DNA of 64,000 nucleotides, from assembly GCA_963542675.1 (NCBI GenBank), contig CAUTXC010000001.1:1-64000 (forward strand), written 5' to 3'. Shown here one piece after another: positions 43,635 to 52,695 of the stretch. The DNA comes from Saccharimonas sp963542675. GTDB lineage: Bacteria > Patescibacteriota > Saccharimonadia > Saccharimonadales > Saccharimonadaceae. The notes beneath the pieces are model-generated. The model had not been told where the DNA came from. It was given only the letters and a program-made list of their open reading frames with translations, and made no database searches. Positions within the stretch are counted from its first letter, which is position 1. Every line of letters starts with the position of its first letter. The position numbers and the translations under genes are program-made.

Positions 43635-43648
43635 TGCTTGTATTTAGT

Positions 43649-45226
43649 CTACGTACTATGTGATTCAAGTATGACTCTCTGGTGCTTCTTTGAGGTATTA
43701 ATTTTACCAGCCAGCAATAAACTCAGCTGCAAATCATCACCACAAATTTTCTCTAGATACTCCCATACTTCTTTCGACCCATTGTAATAGCAGAGATCCT
43801 TAAAGAGTGGCAGATCATCAGTACCCCGGTAGATACGCATTGTTGTGTTTGCTGCCCATTGCTTGGCTTTGTCAATCTGTGCTTGTGTTGGTGTTTGATC
43901 AGGCTTGAGGCTCTCGAGAAGTTTGAGACGCCACTTCACATCATAAGCACCTTTGAAATCCTTGTTGTCAAAATAGGCAAGCCCAGCAGTAATATAGTGA
44001 TCTATACCAGCTTCTTGATATTCTCCTTCAAGGGCGTGTTCCATTGCTTTCCCAAGCCCTTCTTGTGTATCATTAAAACCAGCTAAGCCCTGTGCGAGCG
44101 GCTCAAGGTTTGTTGAACCACCAGTCATTCGCGTTAAGACATGCACGCCTATTTCGTGCACAACTAGCCGTTTTACTTCATTAACAGACATAGCTTCTCG
44201 GTCTTGGGGTATTCTGATATGTCTCGTATCTGGATCAACATTGATCGATTTTGCCTCTGTCACCTCAATTTTCCAACCCGTATCTTTCTCAGCACTTCTC
44301 GTCTCGGTATTATCCCAGTCTGTCGCAGCTTGTGCACCCTGTGTATCACCTGTCTGGCTACTTTCTTCAGTCTCTTTGGATGACGCAAGGAATTCCTCAG
44401 TCAAGATATTCCGAAAGATATCTTGAAGGTGTGTCGGCTGGATTTTTATAACCGTCTCATCGTGTGATTCTATTTGAAGCTCCGATTTATGCGCTTCTAC
44501 ATAGCTATCAACATGTCGAAGCATATTGTCATACAATCCATGAACAACTTCGTTCATCCATCTCATAGTCTCAGTAGATGGACGAAATCGATCTTGTGCA
44601 CGTGTACCATCTATTACATTTTCTGGAAGAAGATTCCGAAGCTCCTGAAAGATTATCTCGGCGCTTTGACTGCGCTTTTTATGAAAGATGTTGGCAATTT
44701 TTTCGCCGAGTAATGACTCATATGTTGTTTTATCTGGCTCACCATAGAGCGTAATATTTGTCTCCATAAAACGCTGTGCTGCTACTTCTCTTGCTATTGG
44801 ATTTGCTGCTGCTTTATAGTCCCTCATCGCTACTATCAAGTTCGCCTCTTGCTTGCGAGCCTCAATCGCCTGGAGATAGACTGTCCTCTCTGGCTCTGAC
44901 ATAGACTCGGCCATAGATATCAGCGTTTCTGTAGTATCTTGCATGATTGTATAATCTTCGTCGGAATACTCCGCAATGACTGGATACTCTTGTTGAAAGG
45001 ATGTGGTAGTATCAGCAATAAGACTATCAATTGCCGCTTCTTTGCTTTCTTGATCGGGAACAAGTGATTCAATGACTTTCGGTGATCGCTCAACAAGCTC
45101 CTGGTACTTTCCTCGGAACACTTCAGGATCTATATCGACGGAGCTATTCTGGCTACGCCGAGCTTCTTTCGCCTGCATATCATAAGATGGAAGTGGTCTA
45201 TCCTTGAGAGTACAGCTCGTCATCAT
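43649..45226 (-). CDS. DUF1704/MATCAP-like zinc carboxypeptidase (QEGLA family)
   Basis: 525 aa. The C-terminal half carries HEIGVH at 357-362 (LVVHEIGVHVLTRMTGGSTN) and TQEGLGKAMEHALEG (Glu ligand, QEGL at 388-391). These are the hallmarks of the DUF1704/TIGR02421 family, whose animal members (KIAA0895L, MATCAP) remove C-terminal Tyr or Glu from tubulin tails. The N-terminal ~300 residues are helical, charged and unrecognised. First gene of the operon, so the erasing enzyme leads three ATP-grasp genes. The start MMTSC is not a lipoprotein signal. Biochemistry of bacterial members is unknown to me. Confidence 0.8.
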   Translation of the reverse strand: MMTSCTLKDRPLPSYDMQAKEARRSQNSSVDIDPEVFRGKYQELVERSPKVIESLVPDQESKEAAIDSLIADTTTSFQQEYPVIAEYSDEDYTIMQDTTETLISMAESMSEPERTVYLQAIEARKQEANLIVAMRDYKAAANPIAREVAAQRFMETNITLYGEPDKTTYESLLGEKIANIFHKKRSQSAEIIFQELRNLLPENVIDGTRAQDRFRPSTETMRWMNEVVHGLYDNMLRHVDSYVEAHKSELQIESHDETVIKIQPTHLQDIFRNILTEEFLASSKETEESSQTGDTQGAQAATDWDNTETRSAEKDTGWKIEVTEAKSINVDPDTRHIRIPQDREAMSVNEVKRLVVHEIGVHVLTRMTGGSTNLEPLAQGLAGFNDTQEGLGKAMEHALEGEYQEAGIDHYITAGLAYFDNKDFKGAYDVKWRLKLLESLKPDQTPTQAQIDKAKQWAANTTMRIYRGTDDLPLFKDLCYYNGSKEVWEYLEKICGDDLQLSLLLAGKINTSKKHQRVILESHST

Positions 45227-45235
45227 AGTGAGGCT

Positions 45236-45265
45236 ATTTTAACAATAAACCACCGTATAAATCAA
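45236..45265 (-). promoter_or_regulatory. Promoter of the DUF1704/ATP-grasp operon
   Basis: Minus-strand TTGATT (45260-45265), 18-bp spacer, TAAAAT (45236-45241), 9 nt before ATG 45226. One of the few promoters here with a recognisable -35. Confidence 0.6.
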
Positions 45266-45422
45266 GACTCTTTCTCTTATATTTGCAGAGCACTGTGAGC
45301 AAAGCCACGTTTCCGTTATCGAATTTCGAAATGATCTAGCAAAGTTACACCACCCAGCAAACAGGTTAGAATCAAACTCCTCACCATAAAGAGTTTAATT
45401 CTATACCAGTACCTACCTGGAG

Positions 45423-46544
45423 TTACAGCCCAAATATACCCTTCCGCCCTAATGTGTCATTAAACTCGCGGAGGATCTCCTTTTGGCGGCGGTTTAGTTT
45501 GGTTGGGGTGTCGACCACTACCGTGACGATATGAGGCCCACGTTTGTCGCTTCGCATGTGTGGCACGCCGTGGCCAGATAGCTTGAAGTCTGTACCCGAT
45601 TGCGTACCAGCTGGCACCTTCATCGTAATCGTCCCGTCGACTGTCTTGACGTCGAGCTCAGCACCGAGCGCTGCATCCGCCATGCCAATATGCTCCTCAC
45701 TCAGGATTACGTCACCTTCACGACTGAACGTCTTGTGTGGATTGACCCGTACCTGCACGTAGAGATCGCCCTTGCTGCCACCACCGACAGCTTCGCCACG
45801 ACCACGGAGGCGAATCGTCGAGCCATTATCGATACCGGCGGGGATCTTGACTGTAATCGTCTGCTCACGACGCTGCACACCACTCCCTTGGCAGACCGTA
45901 CAAGCCTTCTCTGGTATTTGCCCACGACCTTGGCAGGTCTCGCACGTTACCGCCTGCTGAATAGGGCCAAACATTGTGTTCATCGTCCGCACACGCTGGC
46001 CAGTACCTTTACAATCTGGGCAGCTCTTGAGGCTTGAGCCTGGCTCGACGGTACTACCGTGGCAATGCTCGCATTCGTCATCAAGCGTTAGTGCAAGGGC
46101 AACTTCTTTGCCAAAGATCGCTTCTTCAAACTCGAGCGTCACGCTCGTCTCAACATCACGACCGCGTGATGGACCTTGGCTTGCACTGCCGCCAGCAGCG
46201 CCACTAAAGAACTGGCCAAAGATATCTCCCAGGCCACCATCACCAAAATCAAAGTGGATATTCTGCCCTTGGCCAAAGTCTCCAAAGCCAGCAAATGGAT
46301 TACCGCCACCACTACCGCTGGCAGCACCACCAACGCCTGCATGGCCAAATTGGTCATATCGCTGGCGCTTTTGCTTGTCCTTCAGGACCTCATACGCTTC
46401 ATTGATTTCTTTGAATTTCTCTTCACTCCCACCCGCTTTATCTGGGTGGTACTTCACTGCCAATTTGCGGAATGCCCGCTTGATGTCATCATCGCTGGCG
46501 CTTTTGGCAACACCAAGCACCTCATAATAATCTCGCTTCGCCAT
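45423..46544 (-). CDS. dnaJ: Chaperone DnaJ
   Basis: 373 aa from ATG 46544. J-domain with YHPDKAGGSEEKFKEINEAY (HPD motif), a Gly-rich linker (GVGGAASGSGGGNPFAGFGD), four zinc-finger CxxCxGxG repeats (CEHCHGS, CPDCKGTG, CETCQGRG, CTVCQGSG; the first reads CHGS rather than CxGxG) and C-terminal substrate-binding domains. Co-chaperone of DnaK, which is not in the window. TATACT lies 9 nt before ATG. Confidence 0.96.
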   Translation of the reverse strand: MAKRDYYEVLGVAKSASDDDIKRAFRKLAVKYHPDKAGGSEEKFKEINEAYEVLKDKQKRQRYDQFGHAGVGGAASGSGGGNPFAGFGDFGQGQNIHFDFGDGGLGDIFGQFFSGAAGGSASQGPSRGRDVETSVTLEFEEAIFGKEVALALTLDDECEHCHGSTVEPGSSLKSCPDCKGTGQRVRTMNTMFGPIQQAVTCETCQGRGQIPEKACTVCQGSGVQRREQTITVKIPAGIDNGSTIRLRGRGEAVGGGSKGDLYVQVRVNPHKTFSREGDVILSEEHIGMADAALGAELDVKTVDGTITMKVPAGTQSGTDFKLSGHGVPHMRSDKRGPHIVTVVVDTPTKLNRRQKEILREFNDTLGRKGIFGL

Positions 46545-46602
46545 ATCTGTCTTAGTATAGCCAATTGGCACTCTAATTGCAAGAGTGCTAACAGGTCATT
46601 CC

Positions 46603-47256
46603 TTATGTTTCGGTGATGATCGATATGTAGCTGTGTTTCGTAACAATGAGATGGTCGAGCAGCTGGATACCAAGCAGCTTACCCGCCTCGGCCAAACGCT
46701 GCGTTGTCTCTCGGTCAGCCTGGCTTGCGATAAGCTGCCCGCTAGGATGATTATGCGCCACAATAATCCCCGCTGCTCGGTCGGCAATCGCATCCGTAAA
46801 GACTTCTCGTGGATGCACCAAGCTCGCAGTTAGTGTACCAATGGTAATCGTGCGTTTGGCGATCAAGCGATGCGCTCCATCAAGCGTTAGGCAGACAAAA
46901 TGCTCCTGTCGTTTGTCGCGAATATCGGTAAGTTGCTCTGCTGCTTTGCTTGGTTCATCAATGATAGGCTGGTCACTTTTGAGTAGGTAGCGCCGCGCAA
47001 GCTCAAAATTCGCGAGAATCACTGTCACCTTAGCCGCACCAAGGCCAGTTATCTTGGAGAGCTCCTCATGAGTTAGGTCACCTCCATGTGTGCGTAAGGC
47101 TTTAAGCACACAGCGCGCAATTTTGCCAACGTCAGCTTGTGCATTACCACTGCCAATAATTGCCATAAGGAGCTCGAGGTCACTTAGGCGAGCTGCTCCA
47201 TCCCGCGCAAGTTTCTCCCGCGGGCGGTCACTTGGTCGTCTGTCACGCATTCGCAT
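46603..47256 (-). CDS. radC: RadC/JAMM-domain DNA-associated protein
   Basis: 217 aa from ATG 47256, chosen because GGGAG is 9 nt upstream; ATGs at 47265 and 47262 sit on the ribosome site. N-terminal UPF0758 helix-hairpin-helix region (RPREKLARDG, LSKITGLGAAKVTVILANF) and JAMM metal motif IIVAHNHPSGQLIASQADRE. Function in the cell is unresolved; family members accompany competence and restriction-modification loci. Confidence 0.9.
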   Translation of the reverse strand: MRMRDRRPSDRPREKLARDGAARLSDLELLMAIIGSGNAQADVGKIARCVLKALRTHGGDLTHEELSKITGLGAAKVTVILANFELARRYLLKSDQPIIDEPSKAAEQLTDIRDKRQEHFVCLTLDGAHRLIAKRTITIGTLTASLVHPREVFTDAIADRAAGIIVAHNHPSGQLIASQADRETTQRLAEAGKLLGIQLLDHLIVTKHSYISIITET

Positions 47257-47265
47257 TGGCATCAT

Positions 47266-47401
47266 CTCCCTTTATGCTATATCTTTTATAGTATATCAGA
47301 ACATTGTGCAAACACTAATTACGTATTGTCGTTGTGTGGCATAGATGCGATTCCCGCTCTCAAGATACAGACTGGAGTCACTTCAGACTCTATCACCTGC
47401 T
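47266..47401. other. Intergenic
   Basis: Contains the radC promoter (minus-strand TATAAA/TATACT boxes near 47285-47300). No gene. Confidence 0.4.
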
Positions 47402-48745
47402 TTATAGCCAAACCACTGCTTTACCATCGAGTGTGTGCACCATACGGCCAATTTTATTATCGATAATGTGCGTTTTGGTGGAGCTATCAGCAGTACTTTT
47501 TTGCTCAATGGTGGTGTACTGATCATTTGGTGAGACAGTGATGTTTGTTGTATGTGCCGGTGGTGTTGTCTGATGAATCACTCGTTTGGCTGGATAGGTG
47601 AGTATTGTTTGGCGCTGCAATATGTGCTGCTGATTAACACTCGTTACCTCCATAGCATAGCCACTGTGGGTATGCAAGGAAACAGCTAGTGATATGACGT
47701 CGTTTCCTTGTTGGTGAGTAATAGGCGATTTTTTGCTATTTTCTAGATTGAGTGCAAAATACCCCTCCCCCGTTTTCATCATGATAATATTCTTGCCATC
47801 ATATGATACATCGCCAAGTACTGCTGCCTGGCCGAGCGGCTGCATAGCGTGCTTTCCAGTTGGGTCAACAAGCAGTACATCGTCACCCCGAGTTCGCACG
47901 ACAACTGCCGCACCCCGTGACACAGGGCGCCAATCATACACTGGTAATGGCTGCCTGTTAAGGCCAAGTATAGTGTGGTGGCGCTGCGCTGCAATATCAT
48001 GCACAATAAGATTAGTGGTTTTTTCTTTGCTTTCCGCCTTTGCAAAGAGATACCCCACTGTTCCATTATCTATCGCTCGCAGGCGAGACACCGCGCCTTT
48101 GCCGGGCAAAGACAGTGGCGATACAACACCAGTTTTTGTATCAACCTGATGCAATTCACTGGTTGTTGCATCATTCATTGTATGGACAACGATACGAGAG
48201 CCTACTACTGCATAGTCGATAATATGTGCTGCTTGGTAAAGTGTCTTCTCATGCTTTGTTGCCAGATTCATCTGCACGATAGCATCCGTCGCTTGTGCGA
48301 CGTAGAATTCTGCTTTTGTCTCTGTAAGATCGCGGCGCTTGAGATAATAGAGCTGTGCTGGTGGCGTATCAAAGCGGTAACTGGCTGCCGCGAGCTGCTG
48401 TGTATAGGCGCTGGTTACCTGATCGATCGCCACGTGATACTGCGAGTTACTTCGCAAACGATGTCGGAATTGAATCGTCACAGTTGCGTTGTTTGTTATA
48501 ACAGTAAAGTCTGCGCGCGGCGAGATTCGTATTGCACGAGCTTCAACCGGCTTGACTGGCTGATTAAACTGCAATTGCACTGTCTGGTAGCCTGTATTCG
48601 GGTCGTCTGCCAGCACTGCATGACGCAAGCGTGGGCCCTGTTGATAGCTCAGGACCGTGAGCACACTCAGTGTAATTAATAATCCAATCGCAACAAGCAA
48701 AAATCGCCATCGCTGACGCACCCACCGCCAGTTTTTAGTATTCAT
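47402..48745 (-). CDS. Membrane-anchored Ig-like plus beta-propeller protein
   Basis: 447 aa from ATG 48745 (AAGGAG 4 nt upstream, overlapping the end of the previous gene by 11 nt). N-terminal TM helix (FLLVAIGLLITLSVLTVLSY), a Big_5/SbsA-type Ig-like domain (VQLQFNQPVKPVEARAIRIS to YRFDTPP), then repeated short beta blades (IIDYAVVGSRIVVHTMND, VDTKTGVVSPLSL, VLGDVSYDGKNIIMMKTG) like a TolB/WD-type propeller. Outside the membrane. Co-transcribed with TIGR03943 and the permease; role unknown. Confidence 0.65.
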   Translation of the reverse strand: MNTKNWRWVRQRWRFLLVAIGLLITLSVLTVLSYQQGPRLRHAVLADDPNTGYQTVQLQFNQPVKPVEARAIRISPRADFTVITNNATVTIQFRHRLRSNSQYHVAIDQVTSAYTQQLAAASYRFDTPPAQLYYLKRRDLTETKAEFYVAQATDAIVQMNLATKHEKTLYQAAHIIDYAVVGSRIVVHTMNDATTSELHQVDTKTGVVSPLSLPGKGAVSRLRAIDNGTVGYLFAKAESKEKTTNLIVHDIAAQRHHTILGLNRQPLPVYDWRPVSRGAAVVVRTRGDDVLLVDPTGKHAMQPLGQAAVLGDVSYDGKNIIMMKTGEGYFALNLENSKKSPITHQQGNDVISLAVSLHTHSGYAMEVTSVNQQHILQRQTILTYPAKRVIHQTTPPAHTTNITVSPNDQYTTIEQKSTADSSTKTHIIDNKIGRMVHTLDGKAVVWL

Positions 48746-49487
48746 AGGGCTCCTTTGGCTGGGTAGTTGACGTAACCGAACGCGGCATGATGACAATCGG
48801 CTGCTGACGATGTTGTTGCGGATGCGCGGCAAAGTCGCCCGTCACCGTTACCCAACTATTGGGCTGGTAGCGCTCACGCCACCCAGGTGCATAGACTGGC
48901 ACGCCAACCGCCTGTGCATCAACCGCACAACACGTCACAACAAATCGAGATACATAAAAAATCTGCGAATCCGCTGTATCTGGCGTGACGAACCCTGTCA
49001 AGTTGACTGTCTTGCCACGATAAAATGCACTGTCATGCGTTTGCGCGAGTAACCCTGCCCATTCTTTAATCGTAAGGTGCGAATAATCTCGCTGAGCAAA
49101 GATAGATGCTTGCGATAACTTGTCTGTAGATAGTCGAGTTACCGCCCCTTTGTTGATGCCACGCTGCGTGGCAGTTGTTGTCGTTAGTGCTGTCGGTGGG
49201 ACAAGTAGCGCCATGCCTGCGACCATACACACCATCACACAAGCGGTAGCGCGACGCCACCAAACGAAGTGTGTCTGCTGGTGGGCACGTGATTGCGTAA
49301 TAACACTTACACTCGCCATCACAAGAGCCACTACCGCCATACTAGTCGTAAAGACGACATACCGCTGATGAATATAGAGCGTCAAACGACCAGTCGCAGC
49401 TAACCACAACGTCGCCACGGCAATGACAAAAAGAAGTATTATACCTTGTTGCTGTACAACTCGGGACAAGAATAGCCTAAAACGCAT
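48735..49487 (-). CDS. TIGR03943/DUF1980 (YcgQ-like) protein
   Basis: 250 aa. Three or four N-terminal TM helices (near 15-33, 42-65, 82-100), then an external domain with GKTVNLTGFVTPD, FYVSRFVVTCCAVDAQAVGV and ITVTGDF-like WVTVTGDFAA, the family's CC-containing core. In many bacteria this family is paired with the DUF318 permease, as here (11-nt overlap). Function unestablished. Confidence 0.8.
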   Translation of the reverse strand: MRFRLFLSRVVQQQGIILLFVIAVATLWLAATGRLTLYIHQRYVVFTTSMAVVALVMASVSVITQSRAHQQTHFVWWRRATACVMVCMVAGMALLVPPTALTTTTATQRGINKGAVTRLSTDKLSQASIFAQRDYSHLTIKEWAGLLAQTHDSAFYRGKTVNLTGFVTPDTADSQIFYVSRFVVTCCAVDAQAVGVPVYAPGWRERYQPNSWVTVTGDFAAHPQQHRQQPIVIMPRSVTSTTQPKEPYEY

Positions 49488-50469
49488 AATTCACCACCAA
49501 TCCCAATGTTATCGATGCCAGTCCAACAAGTGCACTCACTTGGAGTAACACACTCGGTCGATACGTTGTGCGCAGCAAGCTCAGCATCTTGATATCGATC
49601 ATTGGACCAAAGGTCAAGAAACTCACAAGGGCCCCGGTCATAAAGGTTTGGCGAAATGCCAAAGCAAAGAACGCATCAACATTAGAGCAAATTGAGACGA
49701 TAAATGCCAGTGCCACCATTGCAATTACCGACCATACTGGCTGGCTCCCCAGCGATACCAATACCTCGCGCGACACCAGCACTTGCACAAGACCCGCTAA
49801 CCCTGCACCAACTACCAAGGCTGGCAGCATCGCCTGCACCTCACGTCGAAATATCGCAAGGCTTGCTACTCGCTTGCTCTGCTGCACATGATCTGCCTGG
49901 CACGAAGCAACAAACGTATTGGTCAATAACTCCTCCGCCGGGCGATGCGCATAGACCCAGCCAACAAGATTAGCAATAGCGAAGCCACCAAGCACTCGCG
50001 CCCAGAGAATAGTCATATCGCCAGCGAATGCTTGCTGCGTTGTGATGATTGTCACTGGGTTGAGGATTGGTGCAGCAAGCAAAAATACGAGAGACTCACT
50101 AGGCGTGAGCCCTTTTGCTAACAGGCCACGAGCTAAGGGGACATTGCCACACTCACAGACTGGCAGCGCAATACCAAGGAGCGACAAACAAGCTCGGCGC
50201 AATAATGGTTGCTGCGGCAGATAGGTAAGCAAGCGCTCGGCCGGTAGCCACACCTGCACTATAATTGCAATGCAGATCCCCAGCATGACGAATGGCAGCG
50301 CCTCGATCATCACGCTCAAGCTCAGCGTTATCCAGTCTTGCAATCGATCAGGTAGCGACCACTGCCCTGTTTGTGCCGATATAAGGCGAAGTGCAACTAG
50401 CCCAACAAGTACTCCAGCCACTACCGCTCCGCGGTGCCACCGCTTCGCCAACCAACGAATCATTTTCAT
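49477..50469 (-). CDS. Permease of the DUF318/UPF0718 family (YcgR-like)
   Basis: 330 aa with 8-9 TM helices. Signature IALPVCECGNVPLARGLL with conserved cysteines, LAAPILNPVTIITT and VSICSNVDAFFALAF. Related proteins include ArsP-type exporters. First gene of the permease-TIGR03943-propeller operon. A leaderless-type promoter places ATG 50469 6 nt after TATAAT. Confidence 0.85.
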   Translation of the reverse strand: MKMIRWLAKRWHRGAVVAGVLVGLVALRLISAQTGQWSLPDRLQDWITLSLSVMIEALPFVMLGICIAIIVQVWLPAERLLTYLPQQPLLRRACLSLLGIALPVCECGNVPLARGLLAKGLTPSESLVFLLAAPILNPVTIITTQQAFAGDMTILWARVLGGFAIANLVGWVYAHRPAEELLTNTFVASCQADHVQQSKRVASLAIFRREVQAMLPALVVGAGLAGLVQVLVSREVLVSLGSQPVWSVIAMVALAFIVSICSNVDAFFALAFRQTFMTGALVSFLTFGPMIDIKMLSLLRTTYRPSVLLQVSALVGLASITLGLVVNYAF

Positions 50470-50481
50470 GCTTCTATTATA
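50467..50481 (-). promoter_or_regulatory. Leaderless-type promoter of the permease operon
   Basis: Minus-strand TATAAT (50476-50481), spacer AGAAGC, ATG. Confidence 0.65.
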
Positions 50482-50508
50482 CCGTGAAGGGTAAGGTTGG
50501 TAATACGG

Positions 50509-52695
50509 CTATACGGCTTTTTCTTTTTCTTGTTCTCGCTGCCAGCGGCGACGAACATCGATAATAGACATCTGCGCCAATGCGTCAATAGGGATGCCCT
50601 GCATATAGGCAATGACGCGCGCTGCGTACTCAGGGTGTGGGTAGGTAGCGGCACGCTTTGGACTACGGCCCGCCTTAAGTCCATCAAGCACACCACGCAT
50701 CCGCTTCCAAAATGAGTAATAATCGAGTTTGGCTTTGACCTGCCAATGCTGAGCATCCTCTATGACAAAGCCCTCGATCGGTACACCATCATACAAATAG
50801 TCAAGCCCCTGCACCTGCTCATACCAGGTCGCAAACTCCTCCCACGTCTGGAGCGTCGCCGCAAGCCGCTTGGTTTCCATGCCAAACATAGCCGCAAATC
50901 GCTCACGCTCAACTTGGTCAGCTGCGGCAAATTTCGCCTGGCGATGCACTATATCGAGCAAAACAATCCGGTCTTGTGCATACTCAATAATGTGTGGATC
51001 CTCTGTCGGGAGTATTACTTCACAGACCAAACATACATTATGCTCGGCAAGATACTGACGGATCGCATCGACGTGCTTACCATAGCGCTGCAAAAATAAG
51101 CGACGAAACCATCCAGCAAATTCACTCTCCGTCGTTGTTTTCGACGCAAAGACGAGGTCACCCAGTGTCGCATCATAGCCTACCAAGCCAAGATAGCCAT
51201 TCTCCTTCACCCAGGCACGCACTGGAAAGACAAGTTGATCTTTGAGCGCAGCAAATTCAGTTTCTCGTCGCTCACCAATATTGAAGAATTTATCATAGGC
51301 ACGAATCACAATCTCATTTGTGAGTGTATTCATAAATAGTCCACGAGCTCGCACTGTTTGCGCTGTCCATTTTTTGTCATAAAACACCTTTGGTTTAAAG
51401 TGGAATGAGCTAATATTACCCGGCAGTGACCGCTCGCTAATCAGTTTATTGGTGCGTAGACTATGGATGAGCGGTGCATTTTCTGGATGGAGGAGACCTT
51501 CAGCCGATTGGTTGCTTATCTCAACGACCGACCAGCCCTTCTCGGCAAGCTGCGCAACCCGTAGTGTGCCACCAAACTCCACTTTGCCCTCGAGATTAAA
51601 GCATCGCTGATTATACTGCGCTGGATAATTCTGAGCGTTGCGATGACCATGCACTTGATAGACATTATCAGAGGTGTGAGCAACAAAAGAATCGTCAATA
51701 GCACCAACCTGATCATAGCGCCCCACACCACGAATATACTGCTGGCTGGCTAGCAGCAGAAGATTCTCTGGTAAATTACTCACTCCCGCATGACTCACAA
51801 ATACTCGCTTATCATGCCATGTGTAGTAGAGGCAATCTTGCATGGAGTTCATCAAGCAACTAACGGCACGCTTGTCTATATTGGCACGCTCTAGCTGCGC
51901 TCGAGTTCGGCCGTTAAACTCTCGTGCTCTTATCGGCTGGTGAGTAAGCCACTGCCAAATATAACCATCATGGTTACCCTCAATAAACGTCACATTTGGC
52001 TTGTCGACAAAATTATCACACACATACTGCAGCACTTCTGCATTCTCTGTGCCACGATCAAGTAGATCTCCCGTAAAGATATAATAATCGTGCTCGACAT
52101 AGGGGTGCTGCTCAAAATATTCACGCAGTGGCGTATAGCATCCTTGGATATCACCAATATGATGAATGCGCTCATACTGACTCAAATTAATCGGTTGCTG
52201 GTACGATGCGATAAGCTCTTTTACTGCCGCTGGTTGTATGACAGTGTATTGTTTTGGTATGGCACACGTGGAGAGACGAGCGTGCATTTTCTCGAGAACT
52301 ACATCATCGACCATCTTATGTGGTGCACGCTGACAATTGCGCTCCAGACAAACTTTGAGAGGCACATCCGCAAAATCTATAACGTACAGCTTGTAGCGAT
52401 ACTTCCGCGCAAGCTGAGCATACTGCTGAAAGTACGAGCTCGCTGTATGTGTTGCATCAACCACAATAAGCTCACCACGAGCCATGCGCATATCAAGCAA
52501 CTCGTGAAGCTGCTGCCACACCCGTCGATCATCCTGATATGGCATAACGATGCGTCCTGCATCATTCATCACTGGGCTGCTATACGCTAGGCGCAGAGTA
52601 TCAGGAGATAGTGTATATGGGCCAAGCCCAGCAGATTGCAAAAAGGTGCTTTTACCAGATCCAGGAATTCCACGTGTAATAAAAAGATGTCGCAT
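50509..52695 (-). CDS. RNA repair enzyme: polynucleotide kinase, metallophosphatase, Trl1-like RNA ligase
   Basis: 728 aa from ATG 52695 (AGGAG 5 nt upstream). Kinase 1-160: P-loop GIPGSGKST at 9-17 and VVDATH near 79-83. Phosphatase 175-395: GDIQG (181-185), GDLLDRG (209-215), GNHDG (240-244), SHAG (301-304), VHGH (348-351), all metallophosphoesterase ligands. Ligase 430-700: RARGLF (449-454), KFFN (469-472) and KENG (497-500), the pattern of fungal/plant Trl1 and T4 Rnl1-type ligases with Lys497 as presumed nucleotidyl acceptor. Bacterial Pnkp has the same kinase-phosphatase-ligase order but a different ligase module. It should heal and seal broken RNA ends. No Hen1 partner is nearby. Confidence 0.85.
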   Translation of the reverse strand: MRHLFITRGIPGSGKSTFLQSAGLGPYTLSPDTLRLAYSSPVMNDAGRIVMPYQDDRRVWQQLHELLDMRMARGELIVVDATHTASSYFQQYAQLARKYRYKLYVIDFADVPLKVCLERNCQRAPHKMVDDVVLEKMHARLSTCAIPKQYTVIQPAAVKELIASYQQPINLSQYERIHHIGDIQGCYTPLREYFEQHPYVEHDYYIFTGDLLDRGTENAEVLQYVCDNFVDKPNVTFIEGNHDGYIWQWLTHQPIRAREFNGRTRAQLERANIDKRAVSCLMNSMQDCLYYTWHDKRVFVSHAGVSNLPENLLLLASQQYIRGVGRYDQVGAIDDSFVAHTSDNVYQVHGHRNAQNYPAQYNQRCFNLEGKVEFGGTLRVAQLAEKGWSVVEISNQSAEGLLHPENAPLIHSLRTNKLISERSLPGNISSFHFKPKVFYDKKWTAQTVRARGLFMNTLTNEIVIRAYDKFFNIGERRETEFAALKDQLVFPVRAWVKENGYLGLVGYDATLGDLVFASKTTTESEFAGWFRRLFLQRYGKHVDAIRQYLAEHNVCLVCEVILPTEDPHIIEYAQDRIVLLDIVHRQAKFAAADQVERERFAAMFGMETKRLAATLQTWEEFATWYEQVQGLDYLYDGVPIEGFVIEDAQHWQVKAKLDYYSFWKRMRGVLDGLKAGRSPKRAATYPHPEYAARVIAYMQGIPIDALAQMSIIDVRRRWQREQEKEKAV

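Noticed and set aside
43649..45226. DUF1704 protein as a lipoprotein because of an early Cys (MMTSC)
   Set aside because: No hydrophobic signal region precedes the Cys; the following residues are charged.
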